Assembly (NCBI GenBank): GCA_965546615.1
Contig: CBEUVQ010000051.1
Location: forward strand, 1-12,451
Direction of reading: 5' to 3'
DNA length: 12,451 nucleotides
Source: CBEUVQ01 sp965546615
GTDB taxonomy: Bacteria; Bacillota; Desulfotomaculia; Desulfotomaculales; Desulfohalotomaculaceae
Part shown: positions 5,050 through 12,398 of the stretch, piece by piece
Layout of the letters: each line of letters starts with the position of its first letter
Numbering within the stretch: the stretch's first letter is position 1
The notes under the pieces: generated by a model
Seen by the model: only the letters and a program-made list of their open reading frames with translations
What the model was told of the DNA's origin: nothing
Database searches by the model: none
Program-made: the position numbers and the translations under genes

Positions 5050-5844
5050 TTGCTGATTGACGTGCATGCACATTTTTTCCCCGAAAAAATAGCTAAAAAA
5101 GTGAAGGCTAACCTTACTGATTTTTATGGTATTCCCACAAGATATGAAGGAACGAAAGCGGAATACCAAACCATCTGTCAGCAGCACAGCGTAGAAGCAG
5201 CTGTTTTCTTCACCGCTGCCACTGTGCCGGACCAAGTACCGCCGGCAAATAACTGGGCCATTATGAATAACAAAAACAAATTTATTGGTTTCGGCACACT
5301 GCACCCCGATTATAAAGAAATTGATCAAGAAATCACCAAATTAAAAGCAGCAGGTATTAAAGGAGTAAAATTTCACCCCGACCTGCAGCAGTTTTATTTG
5401 GATGACGACAAGGCATTAACAATGTATGAAAAATTAGCAAAAGATTTTATATTTATCTTTCATATCGGAGATGATGAAGCAGAAGGTAAAATAAACTATA
5501 CATCTCCAAAGAGGCTGGCGCGGGCAATGGATTTAATTCCCGGCATGAAGGTAATTGCCGCTCATATGGGCGGCTACCAAATGTGGGATGAAGCAATGGA
5601 ATATTTGGTTGGTAAAGACATATATTTTGACACTTCCAGCACTTTTGACTTTCTACCCGCTGTAAAATTCCGAAACATTATCAAAGAACACGGTTATCAC
5701 AGAATACTGCTGGGCAGCGACTATCCCTTCAGCAGCCCCGGCAGAGAAGCAGCCTGCTTGGTAAAACTTGATTTAACAGACCGAGAATATACTGCAATCA
5801 TCAGGGATAACGCCAAAAAACTTTTAGCCGATCTGGGAGTTTAG
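5050..5844 (+). CDS. Metal-dependent TIM-barrel amidohydrolase (amidohydrolase 2 family)
   Basis: This 264-residue protein belongs to the amidohydrolase_2 branch of the amidohydrolase superfamily: cytoplasmic, metal-dependent hydrolases or decarboxylases. Metal-site features are visible: H6-A-H8 after the first strand, H109 in KFHPD, H138 in FHIGD, H172 in AAHMGG and D224 in LLGSDYPF. The length is typical. The substrate cannot be told. The start is TTG 5050: GGAGG at 5037-5041 lies 8 bases upstream, and it gives the family's usual short N-terminus (MLIDVHAH). A GTG at 5023 would add nine residues but contains the ribosome binding site within its coding part. It overlaps almost completely with a nitrilase-family gene in translation (one base apart), suggesting sequential steps on the same amide-type compound. 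Context near redox genes gives no firm clue. Confidence 0.9.
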   Translation: MLIDVHAHFFPEKIAKKVKANLTDFYGIPTRYEGTKAEYQTICQQHSVEAAVFFTAATVPDQVPPANNWAIMNNKNKFIGFGTLHPDYKEIDQEITKLKAAGIKGVKFHPDLQQFYLDDDKALTMYEKLAKDFIFIFHIGDDEAEGKINYTSPKRLARAMDLIPGMKVIAAHMGGYQMWDEAMEYLVGKDIYFDTSSTFDFLPAVKFRNIIKEHGYHRILLGSDYPFSSPGREAACLVKLDLTDREYTAIIRDNAKKLLADLGV

Positions 5845-5845
5845 T

Positions 5846-6673
5846 ATGCAAAAAACACGCATTGCTTTAGTACAAATGAATTCCCGCTTAGGAAAAGCGG
5901 TTGATAATTTAAAAAGAACACAGCAGCTTATTGAACAAGCTGCCTCTCAACAGGCAGACATCATCTGTTTTCCGGAGCTATCTGTCACCGGATATGCCCG
6001 TCACCTCAGCCATCTTTATGCTGAACAGATACCCGGTCCCGCCAGCAAGTTGATTTCGACATTAGCGCAAAAACACCGCATTACCGTGCTGGCCGGTATT
6101 GCCGAAAAAACAGCTGATAACACCAAGCCTTTCATTACTCAAATTATCGCTTTTCCGGACGGCACAATTGAAAAATATCGCAAAACCCATTTAGGTCAAA
6201 GTGAAAAACCACATTTTGCCGCCGGTGATCAGCTGCCTGTTTTTAAAACCAATCAGGTAACATTCGGCATTCAAATTTGCTGGGATTTGCACTTTCCGGA
6301 AATCAGCACCATTATGTCTTTAAAGGGTGCGGAACTTATTTTTGCGCCACATGCCTCACCGCGTATTGCCGGCGACAGAAAAGAAATGTGGCTGAAATAT
6401 CTCACCGCCCGCGCCTATGACAACGCCGTTTATGTGGCAGCCTGCAACCTTATTGGTTTTAACGGAGACAGCACTGATTTTTCCGGGGGCGCCTTAATTA
6501 TCGACCCGAAAGGCAGTATCATTGCAGAAGATTTTAATAATCAAGAAGCACTGCTGATTTGCGATTTAGATGCCGAACTGATTAATGAAATTCGCTACCA
6601 AAAAACTGCGAGCATGAAAAGCATCTTTTATCTGCAGTCCAGAAGGCCGGAAATTTATAAAGGTTTGGTTTAA
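5846..6673 (+). CDS. Nitrilase-superfamily carbon-nitrogen hydrolase (amidase-like)
   Basis: This 275-residue protein has the complete catalytic triad of the carbon-nitrogen hydrolase family: E44 in FPELSVTGY, K113 in YRKTHLG and C145 in QICWDLHFPE. The enzyme should hydrolyse a carboxamide (or carbamoyl) to acid and ammonia through a cysteine thioester. The fold (alpha-beta-beta-alpha sandwich) and length are typical of cytoplasmic single-domain members such as carbamoyl-putrescine hydrolase or omega-amidase, but no substrate can be assigned. The ATG at 5846 starts one base after the TAG of the amidohydrolase gene, and a GGGAG at 5835-5839 inside that gene supports translational coupling. 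No terminator follows; the next gene has its own promoter 30 bases downstream. Confidence 0.9.
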   Translation: MQKTRIALVQMNSRLGKAVDNLKRTQQLIEQAASQQADIICFPELSVTGYARHLSHLYAEQIPGPASKLISTLAQKHRITVLAGIAEKTADNTKPFITQIIAFPDGTIEKYRKTHLGQSEKPHFAAGDQLPVFKTNQVTFGIQICWDLHFPEISTIMSLKGAELIFAPHASPRIAGDRKEMWLKYLTARAYDNAVYVAACNLIGFNGDSTDFSGGALIIDPKGSIIAEDFNNQEALLICDLDAELINEIRYQKTASMKSIFYLQSRRPEIYKGLV

Positions 6674-6703
6674 CAGCCTGCAGTTTGGAAAAGTTTGTGC
6701 AAT

Positions 6704-6732
6704 TTGACAGTATAAAAATAAGCAGTTTAAAT
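6704..6732 (+). promoter_or_regulatory. Promoter of the CBS-domain gene
   Basis: A perfect TTGACA (6704-6709) lies 17 bases before TTAAAT (6727-6732, four of six -10 matches). Transcription would begin near 6739, after the ATG at 6731. That rules out the longer reading frame and supports the TTG start at 6776. Confidence 0.55.
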
Positions 6733-6775
6733 GACAATATATCTTGAACCTATTTTAAGAACGGGAGGGATATTA

Positions 6776-7210
6776 TTGTCAAAAACACTGCAGCAAATTA
6801 TGTCGACAAATGTTGCTACCGTCAGCCCGCAGCAGACCGTTGCGGAAGCCGCTCAAATCATGAGTCAGTACAATGTAGGTGCGGTACCGGTAGTGCAAAA
6901 CGGCAAGCCGGTAGGTATTATCACCGACCGTGATATTGCTTTAAGAGTTACCGCTAACGCAAAAAATCCCGCTGCAACTAAAGTTGAAGCGGCAATGTCT
7001 ACCGAGTTAGTAACCGGAACACCGGACATGGACGTACATCAGGCTGCAAATTTGATGGCGCAAAAACAAATTCGCCGCCTGCCGGTAGTAGATAATAACG
7101 GGCTGGCAGGAATTGTCGCCTTAGGTGACTTAGCAGTTCAAAACATCTATCAAGACGAAGCAGGCGAAGCGCTGTCCAGCATCTCCCAGCCGGCCAAACC
7201 GCAAATGTAG
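6776..7210 (+). CDS. Two-CBS-domain protein
   Basis: This 144-residue protein is a stand-alone pair of CBS domains (about residues 7-57 and 73-125). Each shows the family pattern: IMSTNVATVSP with VGAVPVV and GIITDRDIALR in the first, and AMSTELVTGTP with IRRLPVVDNNGLAGIVAL in the second. Such pairs bind adenine nucleotides (AMP, ATP, S-adenosylmethionine) and usually sense energy state; no effector domain is attached. The final 15 residues are a disordered Ser/Pro/Ala-rich tail. The start is TTG 6776, 7 bases after a GGAGG core at 6764-6768. The ATG at 6731 lacks a ribosome binding site and precedes the predicted transcription start. The gene is a single unit between a promoter and a hairpin terminator. 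Its partner protein is not evident. Confidence 0.92.
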   Translation: MSKTLQQIMSTNVATVSPQQTVAEAAQIMSQYNVGAVPVVQNGKPVGIITDRDIALRVTANAKNPAATKVEAAMSTELVTGTPDMDVHQAANLMAQKQIRRLPVVDNNGLAGIVALGDLAVQNIYQDEAGEALSSISQPAKPQM

Positions 7211-7215
7211 CACAG

Positions 7216-7247
7216 CAAAAGCCATCGATGCATCGATGGCTTTTGTT
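7216..7247. terminator. Palindromic bidirectional terminator (30-bp perfect palindrome)
   Basis: Bases 7216-7230 are the exact reverse complement of 7231-7245, so 15 bp can pair with only the tip opening as loop. A CAAAAG start and CTTTTG end give short T runs on both sides. It lies between the convergent CBS and cupin genes and probably serves both; the T runs are short, so efficiency may be modest. Confidence 0.75.
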
Positions 7248-7287
7248 CTGCGCAAAGTTAACAGCCCGAAAAATCACTTGCGATTAA

Positions 7288-7632
7288 TTATGCTTTAAAA
7301 TTGGCTAATAGATAGATTTCTTGACCGGTTTCGTTTTTCGTTCCGTGTTCAACACCGGCGGGAGCAACCACCACGCTACCTTCCCCGCATTCTACCCGTT
7401 CGCCGTTTAAAAGCAGACTGCCGGTGCCGCTGATAAAATAAAATACTTCCGTTACATCGTGGGTGTGCGGCAGCAGCTCACAGCCCGGTAAAATCTTGAC
7501 ATATGCTGTTTTAAACCCTAACCCTTCTTTACCGGATAAAATGCCTTTCACAAACACTCCGGGGCTGTCCGGATGAGGCTGCCATTCATTATCCTTAATG
7601 TCTTTGATGTTAAATAATTGAGCTTCGGCCAT
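7288..7632 (-). CDS. Small single-domain cupin protein
   Basis: This 114-residue protein is a single cupin barrel. The two family motifs are visible: motif 1 with H56, H58 and E62 in PHTHDVTEVFYFISG, and motif 2 with H96 in PAGVEHG. Together these three His and one Glu form a complete metal site (usually Fe, Mn or Zn). The role could be a dioxygenase, isomerase or ligand sensor; small stand-alone cupins of this kind often have no known substrate. No signal peptide is seen. The ATG at 7632 has an AGGAGG ribosome binding site 6 bases upstream. Its promoter region overlaps a near-perfect palindrome (7653-7671). It is convergent with the CBS gene and divergent from the thioredoxin-fold gene. Confidence 0.93.
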   Translation of the reverse strand: MAEAQLFNIKDIKDNEWQPHPDSPGVFVKGILSGKEGLGFKTAYVKILPGCELLPHTHDVTEVFYFISGTGSLLLNGERVECGEGSVVVAPAGVEHGTKNETGQEIYLLANFKA

Positions 7633-7652
7633 TTCGCTCCTCCTTAAGTTTT

Positions 7653-7671
7653 AAAATATACAGTATAGTTT
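7653..7671 (-). promoter_or_regulatory. Palindrome over a possible -10 box of the cupin gene
   Basis: TATAC-A-GTATA (7657-7667) is a perfect palindrome, extended to 7653-7671 with a single mismatched pair. On the complement strand it includes TATACT (7667-7662), a possible -10 box, 30 bases before the start codon. No good -35 box is seen. It could be an operator; the binding protein is unknown. Confidence 0.35.
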
Positions 7672-7793
7672 CCACATGCCGCTGCTTTTTCCTTTATTGC
7701 ATTGAGCGCTGCAAAAATGTCTATAGCATATATACTTTTCCACCAAGTTTCCACTTAGCAATATCAGCAGCAAAAACAGTTATTAAAAGTCAG

Positions 7794-7821
7794 TTATTGG
7801 ACAGCATAATACCGGTATAAT
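7794..7821 (+). promoter_or_regulatory. Candidate promoter of the DUF255 gene with palindrome
   Basis: A perfect -10 TATAAT at 7816-7821 lies about 29 bases before the start codon. The best upstream box is TTATTG (7794-7799), 16 bases away and weak. The 10-base palindrome ATACCGGTAT (7809-7818) overlaps the -10, and CAGTTATT occurs twice just upstream (7777-7784, 7791-7798). Confidence 0.45.
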
Positions 7822-7849
7822 TTTTATAAAGAATAAGGATGTGATACCA

Positions 7850-9877
7850 ATGAAGTCTACAAAAACACCCAACAGGCTCATTAAAGAAAAATCTCCTTAT
7901 CTTTTACAGCATGCTTATAACCCGGTTAATTGGTATCCTTGGAGTGAAGAAGCATTTGCCAAAGCAATCGCTGAAGATAAACCGATATTTCTGTCTATCG
8001 GCTATTCCACCTGCCATTGGTGCCATGTAATGGAGCGGGAGTCTTTTGAGGACAAAGAAGTGGCGGATGTTTTAAATAAATACTTTGTTTCTGTTAAGGT
8101 TGATCGCGAAGAACGCCCGGATGTAGATCACATTTATATGACAGTCTGCCAATCAATTACCGGGCACGGCGGCTGGCCTTTAACCATTATTATGACTCCC
8201 GATAAGGTGCCGTTTTTTGCAGGCACTTATTACCCCAAACAATCCCGTCGCGGAATGCCCGGTCTATTGGATATATTGAATGCCATTCAACAAAAATGGC
8301 AGCGCGATCGCCAGTCACTGACCGATATTGCGCAGCAAATTGCTCAATCGGTGAGTAATACGGGGCAGTCACTGCCCGGTAAATTTAATAAAGAAATCAT
8401 TGATTCTGCCTATATACAATTAAAAAGTCAATTTGACAGCATTTACGGTGGTTTTGGCCCCGCCCCCAAATTCCCCGCCGCCCATAACTTGATGTTTTTA
8501 ATGCGTTATTATAAATATTACCGGGAAAAAGCCGCTTTGGAAATGGCAGAAAAAACTTTAGAATCTATGTACCGCGGCGGCATATACGATCACATCGGTT
8601 TTGGTTTTTCCCGTTATTCGGTAGATAACAAATGGCTGATACCTCATTTTGAAAAAATGCTTTATGATAACGCCATGCTGGCGATTGCTTACTTGGAAGC
8701 ATATCAAATTACCAAATCTGCATTATACAAGGATGCTGCCGTCAGCATATTTGATTATGTTTTAAGAGATATGACCTCCCCGGAAGGCGGCTTTTACTCT
8801 GCTGAAGACGCCGATTCCGAAGGTGAAGAAGGAAAATTTTACTCATGGACACCGGAAGAAATTATTAACGTACTGGGCACACAAGACGCCAAACGCTTTT
8901 GTGAGCTGTACGACATCAGCAAAGAAGGAAATTTTGCAGGCAAAAGTATTCCCAATTTAATCAAAGCCGATTTAACCGCGGCAGAATTAAATGATCTGCG
9001 TCAGCGCTGCCGCCCCAAAATTTTTGCCTATCGCAGCCGGCGGGTTCATCCCGCTAAAGATGATAAAATTCTTACTTCCTGGAACGGCTTGATGATTGCC
9101 GCTCTGGCCAAAGGTGCTCAGATACTGCAGGAGCATTCCTATCAAGCAGCTGCAGCCAAAGCGGTAGAATTTATTTTTAATCGGCTGCGCACCAAAGAAG
9201 GGCGGCTTTTGGCACGCTATCGTGACGACGAGGCCGCTTATCCCGCTTATTTGGACGATTACGCATTTATGATTTGGGGATTGTTGGAACTGTACCAAGC
9301 CGCCTTTGATTATCAGTTTTTGGAAAAGGCAATGCAGCTTAATGCCGATATGATTAATTTGTTTTGGGATGAAAAACAAGGCGGCTTTTTCTTTTATGGG
9401 AAAGACAGTGAACAGTTAATTACCCGTCCCAAAGAAGTTTATGACGGAGCCATTCCTTCCGGCAACTCGGTGGCGGCCTATAATTTAGTTCGTTTAGCGC
9501 GCATAAGCAAAGACAGCAAACTGGAAGATTACGCGGAGAAACAGCTCAATGCCTTCAGCGGCGAAGTGCAGCGCTATCCTAAAGGGTACACTTTTTTCAT
9601 CATGTCGGGGTTAATTTTTCAGCAGCCTCCTTTAGAAATTGTCATCGTCGGTGATAAAAGCAGCCCAACAACCGAGCAAATGCTGACCGCAGCACAGAGC
9701 AAGTTTTTACCGGAAGCAGCCCTGCTTTACCGACCGCTTAACGGCCCCAAGCCGGATTTACCGCTGCTAAAAGACCGTATTGCGGCAGAGAATCGTCCCA
9801 CTGCCTATATTTGCAAAAACTACGCCTGTCTGGCACCGATCAATGATATCCATAAATTTGAAAACGCCTTAAACTAA
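7850..9877 (+). CDS. YyaL/DUF255-family thioredoxin-fold protein
   Basis: This 675-residue protein matches the full length of the YyaL/DUF255 family (thioredox_DsbH N-terminal domain, related to human SPATA20). Residues 8-130 form the thioredoxin-like domain with a CxxC active-site motif (C55-H-W-C58) and the family's strong signatures NPVNWYPW, VDREERPD and GGWPL. Residues from about 190 to 660 are an (alpha/alpha)6-barrel-like domain, as in sugar epimerases, with motifs such as IPHFEKMLYDNA and DDYAF. The family's function is not established; no signal peptide is present, so it should be cytoplasmic. The start is ATG 7850: AAGGATGTGAT (7835-7845) is a near-perfect Shine-Dalgarno match 8 bases upstream, whereas the GTG at 7841 lies within that match. 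The gene has its own promoter, and no clear terminator follows. Confidence 0.95.
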   Translation: MKSTKTPNRLIKEKSPYLLQHAYNPVNWYPWSEEAFAKAIAEDKPIFLSIGYSTCHWCHVMERESFEDKEVADVLNKYFVSVKVDREERPDVDHIYMTVCQSITGHGGWPLTIIMTPDKVPFFAGTYYPKQSRRGMPGLLDILNAIQQKWQRDRQSLTDIAQQIAQSVSNTGQSLPGKFNKEIIDSAYIQLKSQFDSIYGGFGPAPKFPAAHNLMFLMRYYKYYREKAALEMAEKTLESMYRGGIYDHIGFGFSRYSVDNKWLIPHFEKMLYDNAMLAIAYLEAYQITKSALYKDAAVSIFDYVLRDMTSPEGGFYSAEDADSEGEEGKFYSWTPEEIINVLGTQDAKRFCELYDISKEGNFAGKSIPNLIKADLTAAELNDLRQRCRPKIFAYRSRRVHPAKDDKILTSWNGLMIAALAKGAQILQEHSYQAAAAKAVEFIFNRLRTKEGRLLARYRDDEAAYPAYLDDYAFMIWGLLELYQAAFDYQFLEKAMQLNADMINLFWDEKQGGFFFYGKDSEQLITRPKEVYDGAIPSGNSVAAYNLVRLARISKDSKLEDYAEKQLNAFSGEVQRYPKGYTFFIMSGLIFQQPPLEIVIVGDKSSPTTEQMLTAAQSKFLPEAALLYRPLNGPKPDLPLLKDRIAAENRPTAYICKNYACLAPINDIHKFENALN

Positions 9878-9998
9878 GCCCCGAAATGGAACATTTTTTC
9901 TAATAACGCTTTAAAAAAAACAAAGGGTTTATTTAAAAAGTATAGAAATAACAAATATATATAAGTTTTCATTATTTTTACAATGGTGAGTGGACAAT

Positions 9999-12374
9999 AT
10001 GAAAATATTAATCACCGATAATAATTTATGCCGCAATTGTTATGCTTGCGTCCGCGCTTGCCCCGTTAATGCCATTTCATTTCACAACGGCAAAGCCACC
10101 ATCAACAAGCAGGACTGCATATTGTGCGGCAGTTGTGTAAAAGTATGTTCCCAAGGGGCAAAGATTCTGTATGACGACACGCCGCTGGTTAAAAATTGGC
10201 TGACAGCCGGCGAAGAAGTTGCTGCCATAGTTGCTCCCTCTTTTGTGGCTTCTTTCACCTGCCTGCCTCATCAGCTGATCAGCGGCTTAAAAAATCTTGG
10301 TTTCAGCTATGTTTATGAAACTTCTTTTGGTGCGGAAATATGTGCTTATGAATATCAAAAGCTATTGGCTGAATCCAATCGCAGAACAATTATTTCTACC
10401 ACCTGTCCATCGGTGGTTTTGTTGGTGGAAAAGCATTTCCCTAATTTAATAAGCTGTTTGGCACCCATTCAATCGCCAATGATGATTACCGGCCAAGCGG
10501 CAAAACACCATCACCCGCAGTGCAAGACGGTTTTTATCGGTCCCTGTATTTCTAAAAAGGCGGAATCAGTTACCCCCTATGCCGGCAATCACATTGATGC
10601 GGTAATCACTTTCAGGCAGCTTAAAGAATGGTTCAGTGAGGAAAAAATTGACTTAAGCAGCTTACCAAACAGCGATTGGGATTCACCCGGAGCGAATGTG
10701 GCCCGGCTGTTTCCGTTAGCCGGCGGGCTGTTAAAAACCATTGGCCTGCATCAAGATGTAGGTTCGCTTGATGTAATTGAAGCCAACGGGCCGACAAAAT
10801 GCAAAAGTATTTTGCGTTCTATATCATGCGGTTCATTATCTCCGGCAATTGCTGATTTGCTGTGCTGCGACGGATGCATCAACGGCCCGCAAGTTGCCAA
10901 TAATGAACTCTGCTTTAACAAAACCCAAAAGGTAATAAATTACACCAACACCGAACGCCAAGGCATCTACCAATATCCCAAAGACTTCGCTCAGTTATAC
11001 CCCGATTTAGACAACCGCCGCTCATTTGTCAATAAGCAGCGGATTAAAAAGCTGTTCAGCAAAGAGCAGATTTGGGAAGTGCTGCATCAAACCGGCAAAT
11101 ACACCGAGAAGGATTTGTTAAACTGCGGTGCGTGCGGCTACAGTACTTGTTGGGAAAAAGCTATTGCGGTGCTGCAGGGCAAGGCTGAAATTCAAATGTG
11201 CCTTCCTTTTTTGTTAAAGCAGTATAAAGATTCCTTCGACAGCATTGTCACGTTAATGACGGTCAGCAGAACTCTGGAACACAAAGCGGCTACCGACTGC
11301 TTAACGGGATTATATAACCACCGAAGATTTCAAGAAGAATTAAACAAGCAAATCGAAGCTCACAAGCTAAACGGTCAAACCTTTGCTTTGTTTATGATTG
11401 ATATTGATAATTTCAAACAAATAAATGATATATTCGGCCATCAAACCGGTGATAAGGTTCTTTTAAACCTGGCATTATTAATGCAGAATTACTTTAAAGA
11501 CAACTTTGTTTCCCGCTACGGCGGTGAAGAATTTGCAGTAATTTTGCCCAACACACCCCCGCAGAAAGCTTTTGACATTGGTCGAGGGTTTATTGATACT
11601 GTAAATAATAAAGCTTTTCATACACTTGATTGTAATAATTCTGTAATTTCCGTCACTGTTTCGCTGGGCATTTCCTGCTTCCCTATAAACGCCACCAACA
11701 GGGATGACTTACTGCAGCAGGCGGATTACGCCTTATACACCGCCAAAAGAACCAAAAATTGCGCAGTGCTTTATTCCACTGTGCTCGATGAAATTTCATC
11801 AGAAGAAGATGAAGCCACCATCAGTACCATTAAAACATTGAACATTGTAATCAACGCCAAAGACCAATACACTTTTAAACATTCCGAGCGCGTGGTTTAT
11901 TATGCTGAAACTCTCGCCCGACATTTAGAACTGCCGGAAGATGACATTAAACTTCTGCGCTATGGAGCATTTTTGCACGATATCGGCAAGATCAAAACAG
12001 ACATGTCCATTTTACTAAAATCGGAAAAGTTAACCGAAGAAGAATATCAGATAATTAAGCAGCACCCCGTTATCGGGGCGGATATTGCCCGGGAAATTCC
12101 TTCTTTAGAACAATCCATTCCGGTGATTCTTTATCACCATGAACGTTATGACGGCAAAGGATACCCCTTTGGCATCAAGGGAGATGAAATACCGCTGTTT
12201 GGGCGGATTGCGGCAATTGCAGACAGTTTTGATGCCATGACTACCGAACGCCCTTATAAAAAAGCACTGACCTACAAACAGGCTGTTGAGGAATTAAAGA
12301 GAAATGCCGGCACTCAGTTTGATCCTGTTTTGGTGGAAGAATTTTTGAAATGCGTTAAAGAGCTGCACACATAA
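9999..12374 (+). CDS. Ferredoxin-[FeFe]-hydrogenase-like-GGDEF-HD-GYP fusion, putative redox-controlled c-di-GMP enzyme
   Basis: This 791-residue protein fuses five modules. (1) A 2[4Fe-4S] ferredoxin, with cysteines at 11, 14, 17, 21 and 40, 43, 46, 50. (2) A compact [FeFe]-hydrogenase-like domain, about 75-300, with cluster cysteines C136 (TTCPS), C183 (GPCISKK) and C289/C293 (CCDGCINGP). (3) A four-cysteine Fe-S domain, C376, C379, C384, C401. (4) A GGDEF cyclase, about 425-590, with GGEEF at 508-512 and metal ligands D468 and D470. (5) An HD-GYP phosphodiesterase, about 605-785, with H628, H660-D661, H689, H713-H714 and GYP at 721-723. All domains look complete. No membrane segment or signal peptide is seen. 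The start is ATG 9999, 8 bases after GGTGAG; GTG 9990 would lack a site. The 121 bases upstream hold no clear terminator or promoter. Inferred role: an electron- or H2-sensing switch for cyclic-di-GMP. Confidence 0.93.
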   Translation: MKILITDNNLCRNCYACVRACPVNAISFHNGKATINKQDCILCGSCVKVCSQGAKILYDDTPLVKNWLTAGEEVAAIVAPSFVASFTCLPHQLISGLKNLGFSYVYETSFGAEICAYEYQKLLAESNRRTIISTTCPSVVLLVEKHFPNLISCLAPIQSPMMITGQAAKHHHPQCKTVFIGPCISKKAESVTPYAGNHIDAVITFRQLKEWFSEEKIDLSSLPNSDWDSPGANVARLFPLAGGLLKTIGLHQDVGSLDVIEANGPTKCKSILRSISCGSLSPAIADLLCCDGCINGPQVANNELCFNKTQKVINYTNTERQGIYQYPKDFAQLYPDLDNRRSFVNKQRIKKLFSKEQIWEVLHQTGKYTEKDLLNCGACGYSTCWEKAIAVLQGKAEIQMCLPFLLKQYKDSFDSIVTLMTVSRTLEHKAATDCLTGLYNHRRFQEELNKQIEAHKLNGQTFALFMIDIDNFKQINDIFGHQTGDKVLLNLALLMQNYFKDNFVSRYGGEEFAVILPNTPPQKAFDIGRGFIDTVNNKAFHTLDCNNSVISVTVSLGISCFPINATNRDDLLQQADYALYTAKRTKNCAVLYSTVLDEISSEEDEATISTIKTLNIVINAKDQYTFKHSERVVYYAETLARHLELPEDDIKLLRYGAFLHDIGKIKTDMSILLKSEKLTEEEYQIIKQHPVIGADIAREIPSLEQSIPVILYHHERYDGKGYPFGIKGDEIPLFGRIAAIADSFDAMTTERPYKKALTYKQAVEELKRNAGTQFDPVLVEEFLKCVKELHT

Positions 12375-12398
12375 CAAAAAAGAAACGACAGCTTAAAG

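Noticed and set aside
6731..6775. ATG at 6731 as start of the CBS protein
   Set aside because: It overlaps the -10 box of a good promoter and lacks a ribosome binding site, while TTG 6776 has GGGAGGG at 7-base spacing.
8987..9379. A 130-codon frame on the - strand within the DUF255 gene
   Set aside because: It overlaps a full-length conserved gene and has no family signature of its own.
9990..9998. GTG at 9990 as start of the fusion protein
   Set aside because: The GGTGAG that would serve as ribosome binding site overlaps this codon and is properly spaced for ATG 9999.
10371..10884. Calling the fusion protein a working hydrogen-producing hydrogenase
   Set aside because: The proton-transfer cysteine and other catalytic residues are missing, the domain is short and the protein ends in signalling domains.
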